64,000 nucleotides of DNA from Streptomyces typhae. Lineage in GTDB: Bacteria > Actinomycetota > Actinomycetes > Streptomycetales > Streptomycetaceae. The notes under the pieces were generated by a model, which did no database searches, was not told the origin of the DNA, and saw nothing but the letters and a program-made list of their open reading frames with translations. Each line of letters opens with the position of its first letter. Position 1 is the stretch's first letter. Both the position numbers and the translations under genes were made by a program. Below, in pieces: positions 56,748-64,000 of the stretch. The DNA lies in assembly GCF_009755605.1 (NCBI RefSeq), contig NZ_WPNZ01000004.1, positions 372,001-436,000 of the forward strand, given 5' to 3'.

Positions 56748-57692
56748 TCAGCGGTCCACCGGGGGCGGGAGGAGGAAGGGGTAGGGCTTGCGGCGCACGG
56801 CGCGGTGCCAGAACCGGTCGGCGGCGCGCAGCCGTTGGATCAGCTCCCACATCCGGGCGTCGGCCCGGTAGTACGCGGCGACCTCGTCGGTGGTGAGCGG
56901 CTTCGCCACGCGGGCGTTGGCCTGTTCGAGGAACGCGGGGACCAGCGCGCCGAGGCGTTCCTTGTGGAGGTTGCCGAGGAAGTCGAGCAGCACGCCGCGC
57001 GTCTCGTAGAACTTGTCGAAGATGGACGCGGCCATGGACAGGCGTACGGCGTCGCGCAGGATCCACGGCAGCGAGGTGAAGAAGAGGCGCACGTCGAGGA
57101 GTTCACGGCCGCGGGCGTCGCGCATCAGCGGTGTGGTGACGTCCAGGTAGGTCAGCTCGCCGTCCGCGTCGATCCAGTTGGAGGCCTGCGCGTCGAGGCC
57201 GAGCCCGGGGTGCACGGCGGCGTCGACGGCGTCGAGGAAGCGGGCGAAGAAGTTCTTCGCCCAGGTCTCGTCCTGGGTGTGCAGGAGCCGGGAGCACAGG
57301 CGCTCCGGCGGGAGTTCGCGCTGTACGCAGTAGGCGATGACGCGCCCACCGGGCCCGCGGGTGTGCCACACCTGTGTGGGGGCCACGGTCAGGCCGCGCT
57401 CGGCCAGGCTGTGCAGATACGCGTCGAGGGAGCGGCGGTAGCGCGCGAAGCGGTCCGCGTCGGGGAAGGCGGGCAGCCGCTTGCAGGCGAAGGAACCCTC
57501 CGGGGTGCGCAGCCGCAGGACGAGGGTGATCTCGCCGTAGCCCAGCACGTCAAGGGAGCCGTGGGGGCCGTGGGCGCCAGGGGCGCCAGGGGTGCCGTTC
57601 GGGCCGCGGGTGCGGTCGTCGGGGGCGCGCAGGGCGTCCTGGACCTGTGTCTCCAGGCGCGCCAGAGCGGTGTGCGGGACCGGGAAGGTCAT
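56748..57692 (-). CDS. Redox-cluster protein of unknown role (RedT position), kinase-like fold
   Basis: This 314-residue protein occupies the redT position between redU and redR. I see no classical signature, but two stretches look like a protein-kinase/aminoglycoside-phosphotransferase fold. They are ITLVLRLRTPEGSFACKRL (a Lys after beta strands) and HPGLGLDAQASNWIDADG, then LTYLDVTTPLM, which recall the HxDxxxxN loop and the DxT metal site. ATG 57692 has GAGG 8 nt upstream; 57704 is another start. It lies 4 nt before redU. The role in prodiginine synthesis is unknown; a phosphotransferase or scaffold is a guess. Confidence 0.6.
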   Translation of the reverse strand: MTFPVPHTALARLETQVQDALRAPDDRTRGPNGTPGAPGAHGPHGSLDVLGYGEITLVLRLRTPEGSFACKRLPAFPDADRFARYRRSLDAYLHSLAERGLTVAPTQVWHTRGPGGRVIAYCVQRELPPERLCSRLLHTQDETWAKNFFARFLDAVDAAVHPGLGLDAQASNWIDADGELTYLDVTTPLMRDARGRELLDVRLFFTSLPWILRDAVRLSMAASIFDKFYETRGVLLDFLGNLHKERLGALVPAFLEQANARVAKPLTTDEVAAYYRADARMWELIQRLRAADRFWHRAVRRKPYPFLLPPPVDR

Positions 57693-57783
57693 GGGGTGCC
57701 TCACTCTCGGCGCGGGGCGCTGCGGTGGGGTTCGCTGCGGTGGGGTTCGCTCCGGTGGGGGGTCGAAGGCTCGGTGCCGGCGC

Positions 57784-59697
57784 TCACGCCGCGGTCACCA
57801 CGAGCACGGCGTTCTGGCCCCCGAAGCCGAAGGAGTTGCTGACGGCGGTGTGCAGCGGCCGCTCGCGCGGGGCGCCGGCGACGATGTCCAGTTCGACGTC
57901 GGGGTCCTGGTGGCACAGGTTGGCGGTCGGCGGCACCGTGCCGTGCTGTACGGCGAGGACGGTGAGCGCCGCCTCGATCGCGCCCGCCGCGCCCAGGGTG
58001 TGCCCGAGCACGCCCTTGGTGGAGGTGACCGCGGGGCCGGTGCCGAGGAACTTGCGCAGGACCGCGGCCTCGGCCGCGTCGTTGAGGGGGGTGGACGTGC
58101 CGTGCGCGTTCACGTGGTCGACCTCGTCCGGCATGACGCCCGCTCGCGCGAGCGCCGTCCGCAGCGCCAGGAGCACCCCGGCGCCCTGCGGGTCGGGGGC
58201 CGTCATGTGATGGGCGTCGGCCGAGGCGCCGTACCCGGCGATGCGGGCCCGTACGGTGGCGCCCCGCGCGCGGGCGTCGGCCGCCCGCTCCAGGACGAGC
58301 ATGCCGCTGCCCTCGCCGATGACGAATCCGTCGCGGTCGCGGTCGAAGGGGCGGGACGCGGCTGCCGGTTCGCCGGTCCGCCGCGACAGGGCGCCCATCT
58401 GGGCGAAGCCGGTCACCATCAGCGGGGTGACGCCGGCCTCGCCGCCGCCCGCGACCACCACGTCGCAACTGCCGTCGCGCAGCAGGGCGAGCGCCGTGCC
58501 GATGGCGGTGGCGCCGGACGCGCAGGCCGTGGCGGTCACCAGGTTCGGTCCGGTGGCGCCCAGGTCCATGGCGAGGTGTCCGGCGACCATGTTCGGTACG
58601 AGCATGGGGATCAGGAGGGCCGAGACCGCCTGCGGTCCCTCGTCGAGCATGCGGCGGTGCTGGGTCTCCCAGGTCGCGACCCCGCCGAGGCCGCAGCCCA
58701 CGACGACGCCCACGCGGGCCCCGTCCCACGTACGCGGATCCAGTCCGCTGTCCGCGACGGCCTCGCGCGCGGCGGCCACCGACAGCTGGATGAACCGGTC
58801 GTGGGTCAGGGAGCTGCGCCGCCCGACGTGCGCACGGGCGGAGAAGCCCGGCACGGTGCAGGAGATGTCGACGGGGAGCCCCTCCAGCCCCGGATCGGTC
58901 ACCGCGGCGGAACGGCCCGCGCACACCCCGGCCCAGGTGGCGTCCACCCCGATGCCCGCGGCGGTGACCAGACCGAGCCCGGTGACGACGACGGCACCGA
59001 CACCGAACGCGCCGACGCCGACGCCGGGCGGTACTACTTGCTCGCCGGGGGGCGGTGGGGGGTTCTTGCCGGGGGGCGGCTCCGTGACCTCGCCGGCGGG
59101 CGGTGGCATGTGCTCGCCAGGGGGCGGTGGGGGGTGCTCGCCGGGGGGCGGCGCCGTGACCTCGCCGGCGGGCGGTGGCACGTCCTTTGCGGGGGGCGGT
59201 GCCGCGTGCGTGCCGGTGGGCTGCGGGGCGCGCCCGCCGGGGGGCGATGCCGTCTCTCCGCCAGGAGACGGCACCGCGGCCGCCAACGCAGCCGACGCCA
59301 CATCCCCGCCCGAAGACCCCGGGGCACCCCCACCAGGGGACGATGCCACCTCCCCGCCAGGAGACGGCACCGCGGCCGCCAACGCAGCCGACGCCACATC
59401 CCCGCCCGAAGACCCCGGGGCACCCCCACCAGGGGACGATGCCACCTCCCCGCCGGAAGACGGCACCACAGCCTCCGCGGGGAGCGGTGCCCCGTGCCTG
59501 CCGAGAGGCGACAGAACACCCCCGCCGGAAGGCGGCGTCAACTCCCCACCGCCAGGCGGAGTCACACGCCCGCCGGAAGACGGCATGGCGCCCCCGCCGG
59601 AAGACGGCATGACGCCCCGGCCGGAAGGCGAAGCGCCCCCGTCGAGCCGTGTCGCGTCCGGCGCCGTGCCGGTGGCCCTGCCGTACCTCGTGCTCAT
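57784..59697 (-). CDS. redR: KAS II-type ketosynthase with long repeat extension (RedR)
   Basis: This FabF-type ketosynthase should extend the fatty chain of the prodiginine monopyrrole part. From about residue 234 of the 637-residue frame it is a complete KS: Cys392 in TATACASGATAIG, His532 in NAHGTSTPLND, His566 in KGVLGHTLGAAG, and GEGSGMLVLE. The first 233 residues are Pro/Gly/Ser-rich repeats, including a perfect 96-bp tandem duplication, and have no resemblance to KAS II proteins. ATG 59697 has only a distant GAGAGG; true start could be inside the extension. It is divergent from redP. Confidence 0.85.
   Translation of the reverse strand: MSTRYGRATGTAPDATRLDGGASPSGRGVMPSSGGGAMPSSGGRVTPPGGGELTPPSGGGVLSPLGRHGAPLPAEAVVPSSGGEVASSPGGGAPGSSGGDVASAALAAAVPSPGGEVASSPGGGAPGSSGGDVASAALAAAVPSPGGETASPPGGRAPQPTGTHAAPPPAKDVPPPAGEVTAPPPGEHPPPPPGEHMPPPAGEVTEPPPGKNPPPPPGEQVVPPGVGVGAFGVGAVVVTGLGLVTAAGIGVDATWAGVCAGRSAAVTDPGLEGLPVDISCTVPGFSARAHVGRRSSLTHDRFIQLSVAAAREAVADSGLDPRTWDGARVGVVVGCGLGGVATWETQHRRMLDEGPQAVSALLIPMLVPNMVAGHLAMDLGATGPNLVTATACASGATAIGTALALLRDGSCDVVVAGGGEAGVTPLMVTGFAQMGALSRRTGEPAAASRPFDRDRDGFVIGEGSGMLVLERAADARARGATVRARIAGYGASADAHHMTAPDPQGAGVLLALRTALARAGVMPDEVDHVNAHGTSTPLNDAAEAAVLRKFLGTGPAVTSTKGVLGHTLGAAGAIEAALTVLAVQHGTVPPTANLCHQDPDVELDIVAGAPRERPLHTAVSNSFGFGGQNAVLVVTAA
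59261..59452. repeat. Perfect 96-bp tandem duplication in redR
   Basis: Copies run 59261-59356 and 59357-59452. Each begins ccaggagacggcaccg and ends gatgccacctccccg. The 96-bp period equals 32 codons, so the redR frame is kept and a 32-residue Pro/Gly/Ser block is doubled. Confidence 0.95.
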
Positions 59698-60130
59698 GGA
59701 ATGCGCCCCACCTCTCCGGTCGCTTGAGGTCGAGTCTGCGGGCCGGGCCTGACCGGTCGCGCCGTCGGGCGCTGACCGATGGCTGACCGGGCGGGTCCGC
59801 GGCGGGCCGCGCCGCCGCTCCGGGCCCGATCAGCGCACCGTCAGCGAGCCGTCAGCTTCCGTGACCGTGTCCTGTCAGCCCGCCCCGCGACACTCGAGAT
59901 GCGTCGCAGGTTCTCCGCGACGCCTCCGACACACCGCGGCACGGCGGCACACACCCGTGCCGCCGCCCGCCGGTGCACCACCACCGCAGCCGGCAGACAG
60001 CACACAGCAGTCAGCACACAGCAGCCAGCAGCCAGCAACAGAACGGAGGCGGCGCCGCGCGCCCAGTACGGCGGCGCCGCAGCGCACCGCCGCACCAGCG
60101 TCCTGCCGTCCGGGAGACCGAGGAGCACGC
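59698..60130. promoter_or_regulatory. Divergent promoter region of redR and redP
   Basis: These 433 bases separate redR (leftward) from redP (rightward). A direct-repeat run built on cagcacacagcagccagcag lies at about 60000-60030, and GAGGAG (60119-60124) precedes redP. A SARP target may occur here, but no heptamer series is clear. Confidence 0.5.
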
Positions 60131-61162
60131 GTGACCGCACCCCCACCGAGTCAGCCGCCGCCGCAGCGGGCCGCGGTCCTCACGGGGGTCGGCGGCTGTC
60201 TGCCGCCGACCGTCGTCAGCAACGACGAGCTCGCCGCGCGCCTCGACAGCTCGGACGCGTGGATCCGCTCCCGCACCGGCATCCGGCAGCGGTACTTCGC
60301 CGCGCCCGGCACCGCCACCTCCGACCTGGCCGTCGGCGCCGGCGCCAAGGCACTCAAGTGCTCCGGCACCCCCGTCGTGGACGCCGTGCTGCTCGCCACC
60401 ACCACCCCGGACCGGCCGTGTCCCGCGACGGCGCCCACCGTCGCCGCGCGGCTCGGCCTGACCGGCACCGCGGCCTTCGACGTGTCCGCGGTCTGCACGG
60501 GGTTCGTGTACGCCCTCGCCACCGCCGCAGGCCTGATCGCCACCGGCGCGGCCGAGCGCGTCCTCGTGATCGGCGCGGAGACGTTCTCCACGCTGCTCGA
60601 CCCCGGGGACCGGTCCACCTCGGTGATCTTCGGCGACGGGGCGGGCGCCGTGGTCCTGCGCGCGGGCGACCCCGCGGAGCCGGGCGCGCTCGGTCCTTTC
60701 GATCTGGGCAGCGACGGCGGCAGGGAGGACCTGATCACGGTGCCCGCGGGCGGCTCGCGGCAGCGCCTCTCGGGCGTGGCGCCGCGGCCCGCCGACCGCT
60801 ACTTCGCCATGGACGGCAAGGAGGTCTTCCGGCACGCGGTGCAGCGCATGTCCGCGTCGGCCCGCGCGGTCCTCGACCGCGCCGGATGGACCCCGCGGGA
60901 CATCGACCACCTGGTCGGGCACCAGGCCAACCTGCGCATCACCAACCACGTGGCCGACGAGGTCGGCATCCCGCGGGCGCGCTGCTTCAGCAACATCGCC
61001 GACGTCGGCAACACCGCCGCCGCGTCCATCCCCCTCGCCCTGGACCAGGCCCACACCGACGGCGTCCTGCGGGCGGGCGGACGCGTCCTGCTCACCGCGT
61101 TCGGCGGCGGGCTCACCTGGGGGTCGACGGTGCTGACCTGGCCGCGGCTCGACCGCGTCTGA
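60131..61162 (+). CDS. redP: KAS III-type ketosynthase (RedP)
   Basis: RedP starts the fatty chain by condensing a short acyl-CoA with malonyl-RedQ. The 343-residue FabH-type protein has Cys122 in DVSAVCTGFVYALA, His264 in VGHQANLRI and Asn294 in SNIADVGNTAAAS, the Cys-His-Asn triad. The first 12 residues are Pro/Gln-rich. GTG 60131 has GAGGAG 6 nt upstream. It is the first gene of the redP-Q-O-N series. In S. coelicolor redP prefers acetyl-CoA. Confidence 0.93.
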   Translation: MTAPPPSQPPPQRAAVLTGVGGCLPPTVVSNDELAARLDSSDAWIRSRTGIRQRYFAAPGTATSDLAVGAGAKALKCSGTPVVDAVLLATTTPDRPCPATAPTVAARLGLTGTAAFDVSAVCTGFVYALATAAGLIATGAAERVLVIGAETFSTLLDPGDRSTSVIFGDGAGAVVLRAGDPAEPGALGPFDLGSDGGREDLITVPAGGSRQRLSGVAPRPADRYFAMDGKEVFRHAVQRMSASARAVLDRAGWTPRDIDHLVGHQANLRITNHVADEVGIPRARCFSNIADVGNTAAASIPLALDQAHTDGVLRAGGRVLLTAFGGGLTWGSTVLTWPRLDRV

Positions 61163-61212
61163 GGACCCGCCCGCAGCCGAGGAGCCGAGGAGCCGGAGAG
61201 AAGGAGAACCGC

Positions 61213-61635
61213 ATGAGCGAGACACGTGAGACCAGCGGGACGAGCAGGACGAGCGAGACGAGCAGGACGAGCAGGACGAGCAGGACGAGCGAGACGAGCG
61301 GGACTACCGGGATGACCAGGACGATCGGGATGCAGGAAATGAAAATGAACGGGACCAGCGAGACGTACGACAGGCTGGTCGACCTCCTGGTCGACCGGTT
61401 CGAGGTGGACCGCGCGGAGATCGCCCCGGACACCAGGTTCGAGGACCTCGACATGGACTCGCTCTTCCTGGTCGAGCTGCTCCTCGTCATCCAGTCCGAG
61501 TTCAGGGCCGACATCGGCGAGGACGCGGCGACCCCGGGCGACACGGTCGCGGCGGTCGCCGCGCTCATCGAGGGCCGACGCCCCCTCACGAGCCCGGGTG
61601 CGGGCGCGGCGGCGGCCACCGGAGACCGGGCGTAG
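61213..61635 (+). CDS. redQ: Acyl carrier protein (RedQ) with repeat extension
   Basis: This 140-residue acyl carrier protein carries the growing chain for RedP and RedR. Residues 50-125 are the ACP: YDRLVDLLVDRF, Ser83 in DLDMDSLFLVELL for phosphopantetheine, VIQSEFRADI. The first 48 residues are Thr/Ser/Arg/Glu repeats (TSRTSETSR) coded by 9-bp units. ATG 61213 has AAGGAG 6 nt upstream; a Met at residue 40 is an alternative start for the bare ACP. It lies between redP and redO. Confidence 0.88.
   Translation: MSETRETSGTSRTSETSRTSRTSRTSETSGTTGMTRTIGMQEMKMNGTSETYDRLVDLLVDRFEVDRAEIAPDTRFEDLDMDSLFLVELLLVIQSEFRADIGEDAATPGDTVAAVAALIEGRRPLTSPGAGAAAATGDRA
61237..61305. repeat. 9-bp repeats in redQ 5' coding region
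   Basis: Units of acgagcagg or acgagcgag recur seven to eight times, coding Thr-Ser-Arg and Thr-Ser-Glu. They are in frame and at the RedQ N-terminus. Confidence 0.85.
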
Positions 61636-61642
61636 GGCCGCC

Positions 61643-61933
61643 ATGACCACCGAACAGTCGATCATCAACTACATCGCCGACGTCTGGCTCGACGGGGACA
61701 CCGAAGGCCTCGACGCCCACCTCCCCATCGCCGAGCTGAACATCATCGACTCGGCCGGGATCTTCGACCTCGTCCACTACTTGCAGAGCGACTTCCGCGT
61801 CACCGTTCCGCTGCAGGAGATCTCCCCGGCGAACTTCCGGTCCGTCGACTCGATCGCCGCGCTCGTCGAACGGCTGCGGGCCCGAGGAGAGAGCGCGCGA
61901 GGAGCGAGCGTGCAGGGAGAGAGCGTGCGATGA
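61643..61933 (+). CDS. redO: Peptidyl carrier protein (RedO)
   Basis: This 96-residue carrier protein holds L-proline loaded by RedM for oxidation by RedW. IINYIADVWLDGDTEGLDAHLPI, Ser37 in NIIDSAGIFDLVHYLQ (phosphopantetheine site, as in PigG), and VPLQEISPANFRSVDSI make up the fold. ATG 61643 follows redQ by 7 nt. The 3' end overlaps redN by 4 nt (ATGA). The short C-terminal tail is Arg/Glu/Ser-rich repeat. Confidence 0.9.
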   Translation: MTTEQSIINYIADVWLDGDTEGLDAHLPIAELNIIDSAGIFDLVHYLQSDFRVTVPLQEISPANFRSVDSIAALVERLRARGESARGASVQGESVR

Positions 61934-63942
61934 CCGATGTCACGGACACCACGTCCCCGGCGGGCCCCGGCCCCGGCGCCCCCCACCACCACGACGGTCC
62001 CGCCGTGCAGCGGCAGATCGTGGACATCGTGGCGTCGCGGACCCTGTACGACGAGTCGTACCTGCTGCCCGACAGCCACTTCGAGGCGGAGCTCGGCATC
62101 GACTCCGTCCTCCACGAGTCGATCCTCGCCCTGGTACGGGAGCGCTTCGCGCTGACGGCACCGCTGCCCGCCGGTCTCTCGACGATCGGCGAACTGACCG
62201 CAGCCGTCCGGGCCGCGCAGTCGGGTCCCCTCACGGAACCGGGTCCCCGTACGGAACCAGGTCCTCGTACAGAACCAGGTCCTCGTACGGAACCAAGCCC
62301 CCGTACGGAACCAAGTCCCCTTACGCAGCAGCCGCTCCCCCGTACCGAGGCGAACAGCGCGCCCGCACCGGCCGCGGCCGCCGCACCGACCGCCCCCGAC
62401 GACGACCACCTCGTCGAAGCCGTCCTGCGCGCCGCCATGCACCACACCCAGTACCAGCGCGACCAACTGCCCCTGGACGCCGACTTCGAGGGCGAGCTCG
62501 GCGTCGACTCAGTGGTCCTCGTGTCGATCGTGGCGGACTGCGCCCGCGAGCTCGGCCTGCCCGACAACCTCGCGGGCACCCTCACCGCGCCCACGCTGCG
62601 CGGTCTGACCGCCGAGCTGCGCGACCACATCGCCGCGACGGCCGCGGGCGCGCAGCGGCGCCCCGGCGACGACGGCACTCCCTGGGACAGCCGGTCCATG
62701 AAGGACTTCGTGGAGGAGCGCGACGGCGACCTCTTCGCCAAGGCCCGCAGCTTCCGGTCCCATCTGCGCGGCCGTGAGGCCGAACGCCTCTACTGGTACG
62801 GCATGCCGCTGCACTCCCGCTGCGGCAACCGCGCCGTGATCCTCGACGAACACACCGGCCGCAAGCGCGAGTTCCTGATGTTCGCCTCCAACAACTACCT
62901 CGGGGTCGCCAACCATCCGAAGGTGATCGAGGCGGTCTGCGACGCCACCCGCACCTTCGGCGCGACCCATACCGGATCGCGCTTCATCGGCGGCACGAAC
63001 ATGCTGCACAAAGAGCTGGAGAGGCGCCTGGCCGCGTTCAAGGCGCGGCCGGCCTGCATCGTCTTCCCGGGCGGCTACGCGGCCAACCTCGGCACCATCT
63101 CCGCCCTGGTCAAGAGCTACGACACGCTGATCGTCGACAAGCTCAACCACATGAGCATCGTCGACGGCGCCCGCCTCGCGGGCTCGGTCCGCAGGATCTA
63201 CCAGCACAACGACATGGCGGACCTGGAACGCATCCTCAAGCGCTGCGACGACCGCACGACCGGCAGGCTCGTCGTCGCCGACGGCGTGTTCAGCATGCAC
63301 GGCGACCTCTGCGACCTGCCCGAGATCGTCCGGCTCGGCCGCGAGTACGGCGCCCGCGTCATGGTCGACGACGCACACGCCACCGGTGTGCTCGGCGAGC
63401 GCGGCACGGGCACCGCCGAGCACTTCGGCCTCAAGGGCGAGGTCGACCTGGAGCTCGGCACCATGAGCAAGGCCCTCGCGGGCATGGGCGGTTTCGTGGT
63501 CGGCGACGAGGAGGTCGTGGAGTACCTGCGGTACTACGCGAGTTCCTACGTCTTCGCCGCCAACATCCCCGCCGGGGTCGCCGCCGGACTCATCGCCTCC
63601 CTCGACGTCATCGAGGCGGAACCGGAGCGGCTCGCCCGGCTCTGGTCCAACATCCGCTTCCTGCACGGGCAACTCGCCGACGCGGGCTTCGACCTGGAGA
63701 ACACCGAGAGCGCCATCCTGCCGCTCGTCATCGGCGACGAGCGCAGGGCCCTGGAGATGGGCCGCGCCGTACGGGCCCGCGGCCTGTTCTGCCAGACGGT
63801 GGTGTTCCCCGGGGTGCCGCTCGGGGACGCGCGCCTGCGGGTCAGCGTGACCTGCGAGCACACCCGCGACGACCTGGAGACGGCCGCGGGGATCTTCGTC
63901 GAGGCCGCCCGCGAGACCGGCGTCCTGCCGTCGGCCGGGTGA
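61930..63942 (+). CDS. redN: ACP-ACP-alpha-oxoamine synthase (RedN/PigH)
   Basis: This 670-residue PLP enzyme makes 4-hydroxy-2,2'-bipyrrole-5-methanol. Two ACP domains (Ser59 in ELGIDSVL; Ser194 in ELGVDSVVL) carry malonate for condensation with pyrrole-2-carboxyl by RedX. The C-terminal domain (about 285-665) resembles 8-amino-7-oxononanoate or serine palmitoyl transferases: VDDAHATGVLG, Lys514 in GTMSKALAGMG as PLP lysine, HMSIVDGARLAG. It joins the bound chain with serine and loss of CO2. The ACPs are linked by repeats (TEPGPR). Coupled to redO by ATGA. Confidence 0.93.
   Translation: MTDVTDTTSPAGPGPGAPHHHDGPAVQRQIVDIVASRTLYDESYLLPDSHFEAELGIDSVLHESILALVRERFALTAPLPAGLSTIGELTAAVRAAQSGPLTEPGPRTEPGPRTEPGPRTEPSPRTEPSPLTQQPLPRTEANSAPAPAAAAAPTAPDDDHLVEAVLRAAMHHTQYQRDQLPLDADFEGELGVDSVVLVSIVADCARELGLPDNLAGTLTAPTLRGLTAELRDHIAATAAGAQRRPGDDGTPWDSRSMKDFVEERDGDLFAKARSFRSHLRGREAERLYWYGMPLHSRCGNRAVILDEHTGRKREFLMFASNNYLGVANHPKVIEAVCDATRTFGATHTGSRFIGGTNMLHKELERRLAAFKARPACIVFPGGYAANLGTISALVKSYDTLIVDKLNHMSIVDGARLAGSVRRIYQHNDMADLERILKRCDDRTTGRLVVADGVFSMHGDLCDLPEIVRLGREYGARVMVDDAHATGVLGERGTGTAEHFGLKGEVDLELGTMSKALAGMGGFVVGDEEVVEYLRYYASSYVFAANIPAGVAAGLIASLDVIEAEPERLARLWSNIRFLHGQLADAGFDLENTESAILPLVIGDERRALEMGRAVRARGLFCQTVVFPGVPLGDARLRVSVTCEHTRDDLETAAGIFVEAARETGVLPSAG
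62226..62345. repeat. 18-bp repeats in redN linker
   Basis: Five to six units of about 18 bp, related to acggaaccgggtccccgt, fill the linker between the two ACP domains. They code Thr-Glu-Pro-Gly/Ser-Pro-Arg. The frame is kept. Confidence 0.85.
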
Positions 63943-63947
63943 GCGCG

Positions 63948-64000
63948 ATGACCCTCCGCGCGCGGGACCTGTTCCGCTCCACCTCCACCTCCTCGTCCAA
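63948..64000 (+). CDS. Start of the gene in the redM position (partial)
   Basis: An ATG 5 nt after the redN stop opens a frame reading MTLRARDLFRSTSTSSS to the window end. By cluster order this should be redM, the prolyl-PCP adenylation enzyme, but only 17 residues are visible and no motif can be seen. The rest lies outside the window. Confidence 0.5.
   Translation, partial: MTLRARDLFRSTSTSSS

Noticed and set aside
61930..63942. Biotin or sphingolipid pathway enzyme
   Set aside because: The oxoamine synthase domain resembles BioF and serine palmitoyltransferase, but the two fused ACP domains and the red context identify RedN.

Overview
The window is very GC-rich, densely coded actinomycete DNA. 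GTG starts are common, several genes overlap by 4 nt (ATGA or GTGA), Pro/Ala/Gly-rich linkers are frequent, and SARP, ROK, XRE/TPR and TetR regulators are all present. Together with a prodiginine (red) gene cluster, a family 2B encapsulin and a PF04672-type methyltransferase, this points to a Streptomyces or close relative. All names come from reading the sequence; no database search was run.

Layout. 0.2-1.7 kb: a 3-hydroxybutyrate-dehydrogenase-like SDR and a secreted phospholipase A2. 2.1-7.0 kb: a small accessory locus holding a methyltransferase remnant, a GNAT acetyltransferase, an asparagine-synthetase/lasso-cyclase-like enzyme, a 60-residue peptide gene, a small helical protein and a divergent XRE/TPR regulator. 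It resembles a RiPP locus and is the best candidate here for an undescribed system. 7.6 kb: tRNA-Pro(GGG) with its terminator. 7.8-15.1 kb: a DUF309 protein, CobF, a drug exporter carrying a winged-helix tail, a TSUP transporter, a thiolase and a flavoprotein. 15.1-18.5 kb: a GlpO-like flavoprotein and an FGGY kinase. 18.8-24.8 kb: a conserved hypothetical, an APC permease and a secreted M4-M28 double peptidase. 25-30.4 kb: an XRE regulator, a FabG-like reductase, an atypical radical SAM protein and a TerD-CAP-CAP protein. 30.4-37 kb: a sugar ABC importer with two Gfo/Idh/MocA dehydrogenases and a ROK regulator. 37.2-41.7 kb: a methyltransferase, a frameshifted SPFH protein with an NAD-kinase-like partner, and an MscS channel. 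41.9-44.9 kb: a family 2B encapsulin and its cysteine desulfurase cargo. 44.9-47.1 kb: a TetR-controlled ABC exporter.

47.4 kb to the right edge: a prodiginine cluster in the order redD, redX, redW, redY, redZ, redV, redU, a redT-like gene, redR, redP, redQ, redO, redN, then the first codons of a gene in the redM position. RedO, RedW and the expected RedM would make pyrrolyl-2-carboxyl-PCP from proline. RedX and RedN would extend it to the hydroxy-bipyrrole alcohol, and RedV would oxidise that. RedP, RedQ and RedR would start the fatty chain of the monopyrrole half, and RedU would activate the carrier proteins. RedZ (with a TTA codon) and RedD would be the regulators. The late genes must lie beyond the window.

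A recurrent oddity is expanded short-period repeats, both between genes and inside coding regions (RedX tail, RedW tail, RedV, RedR, RedQ, RedN and the GlpO-like protein).
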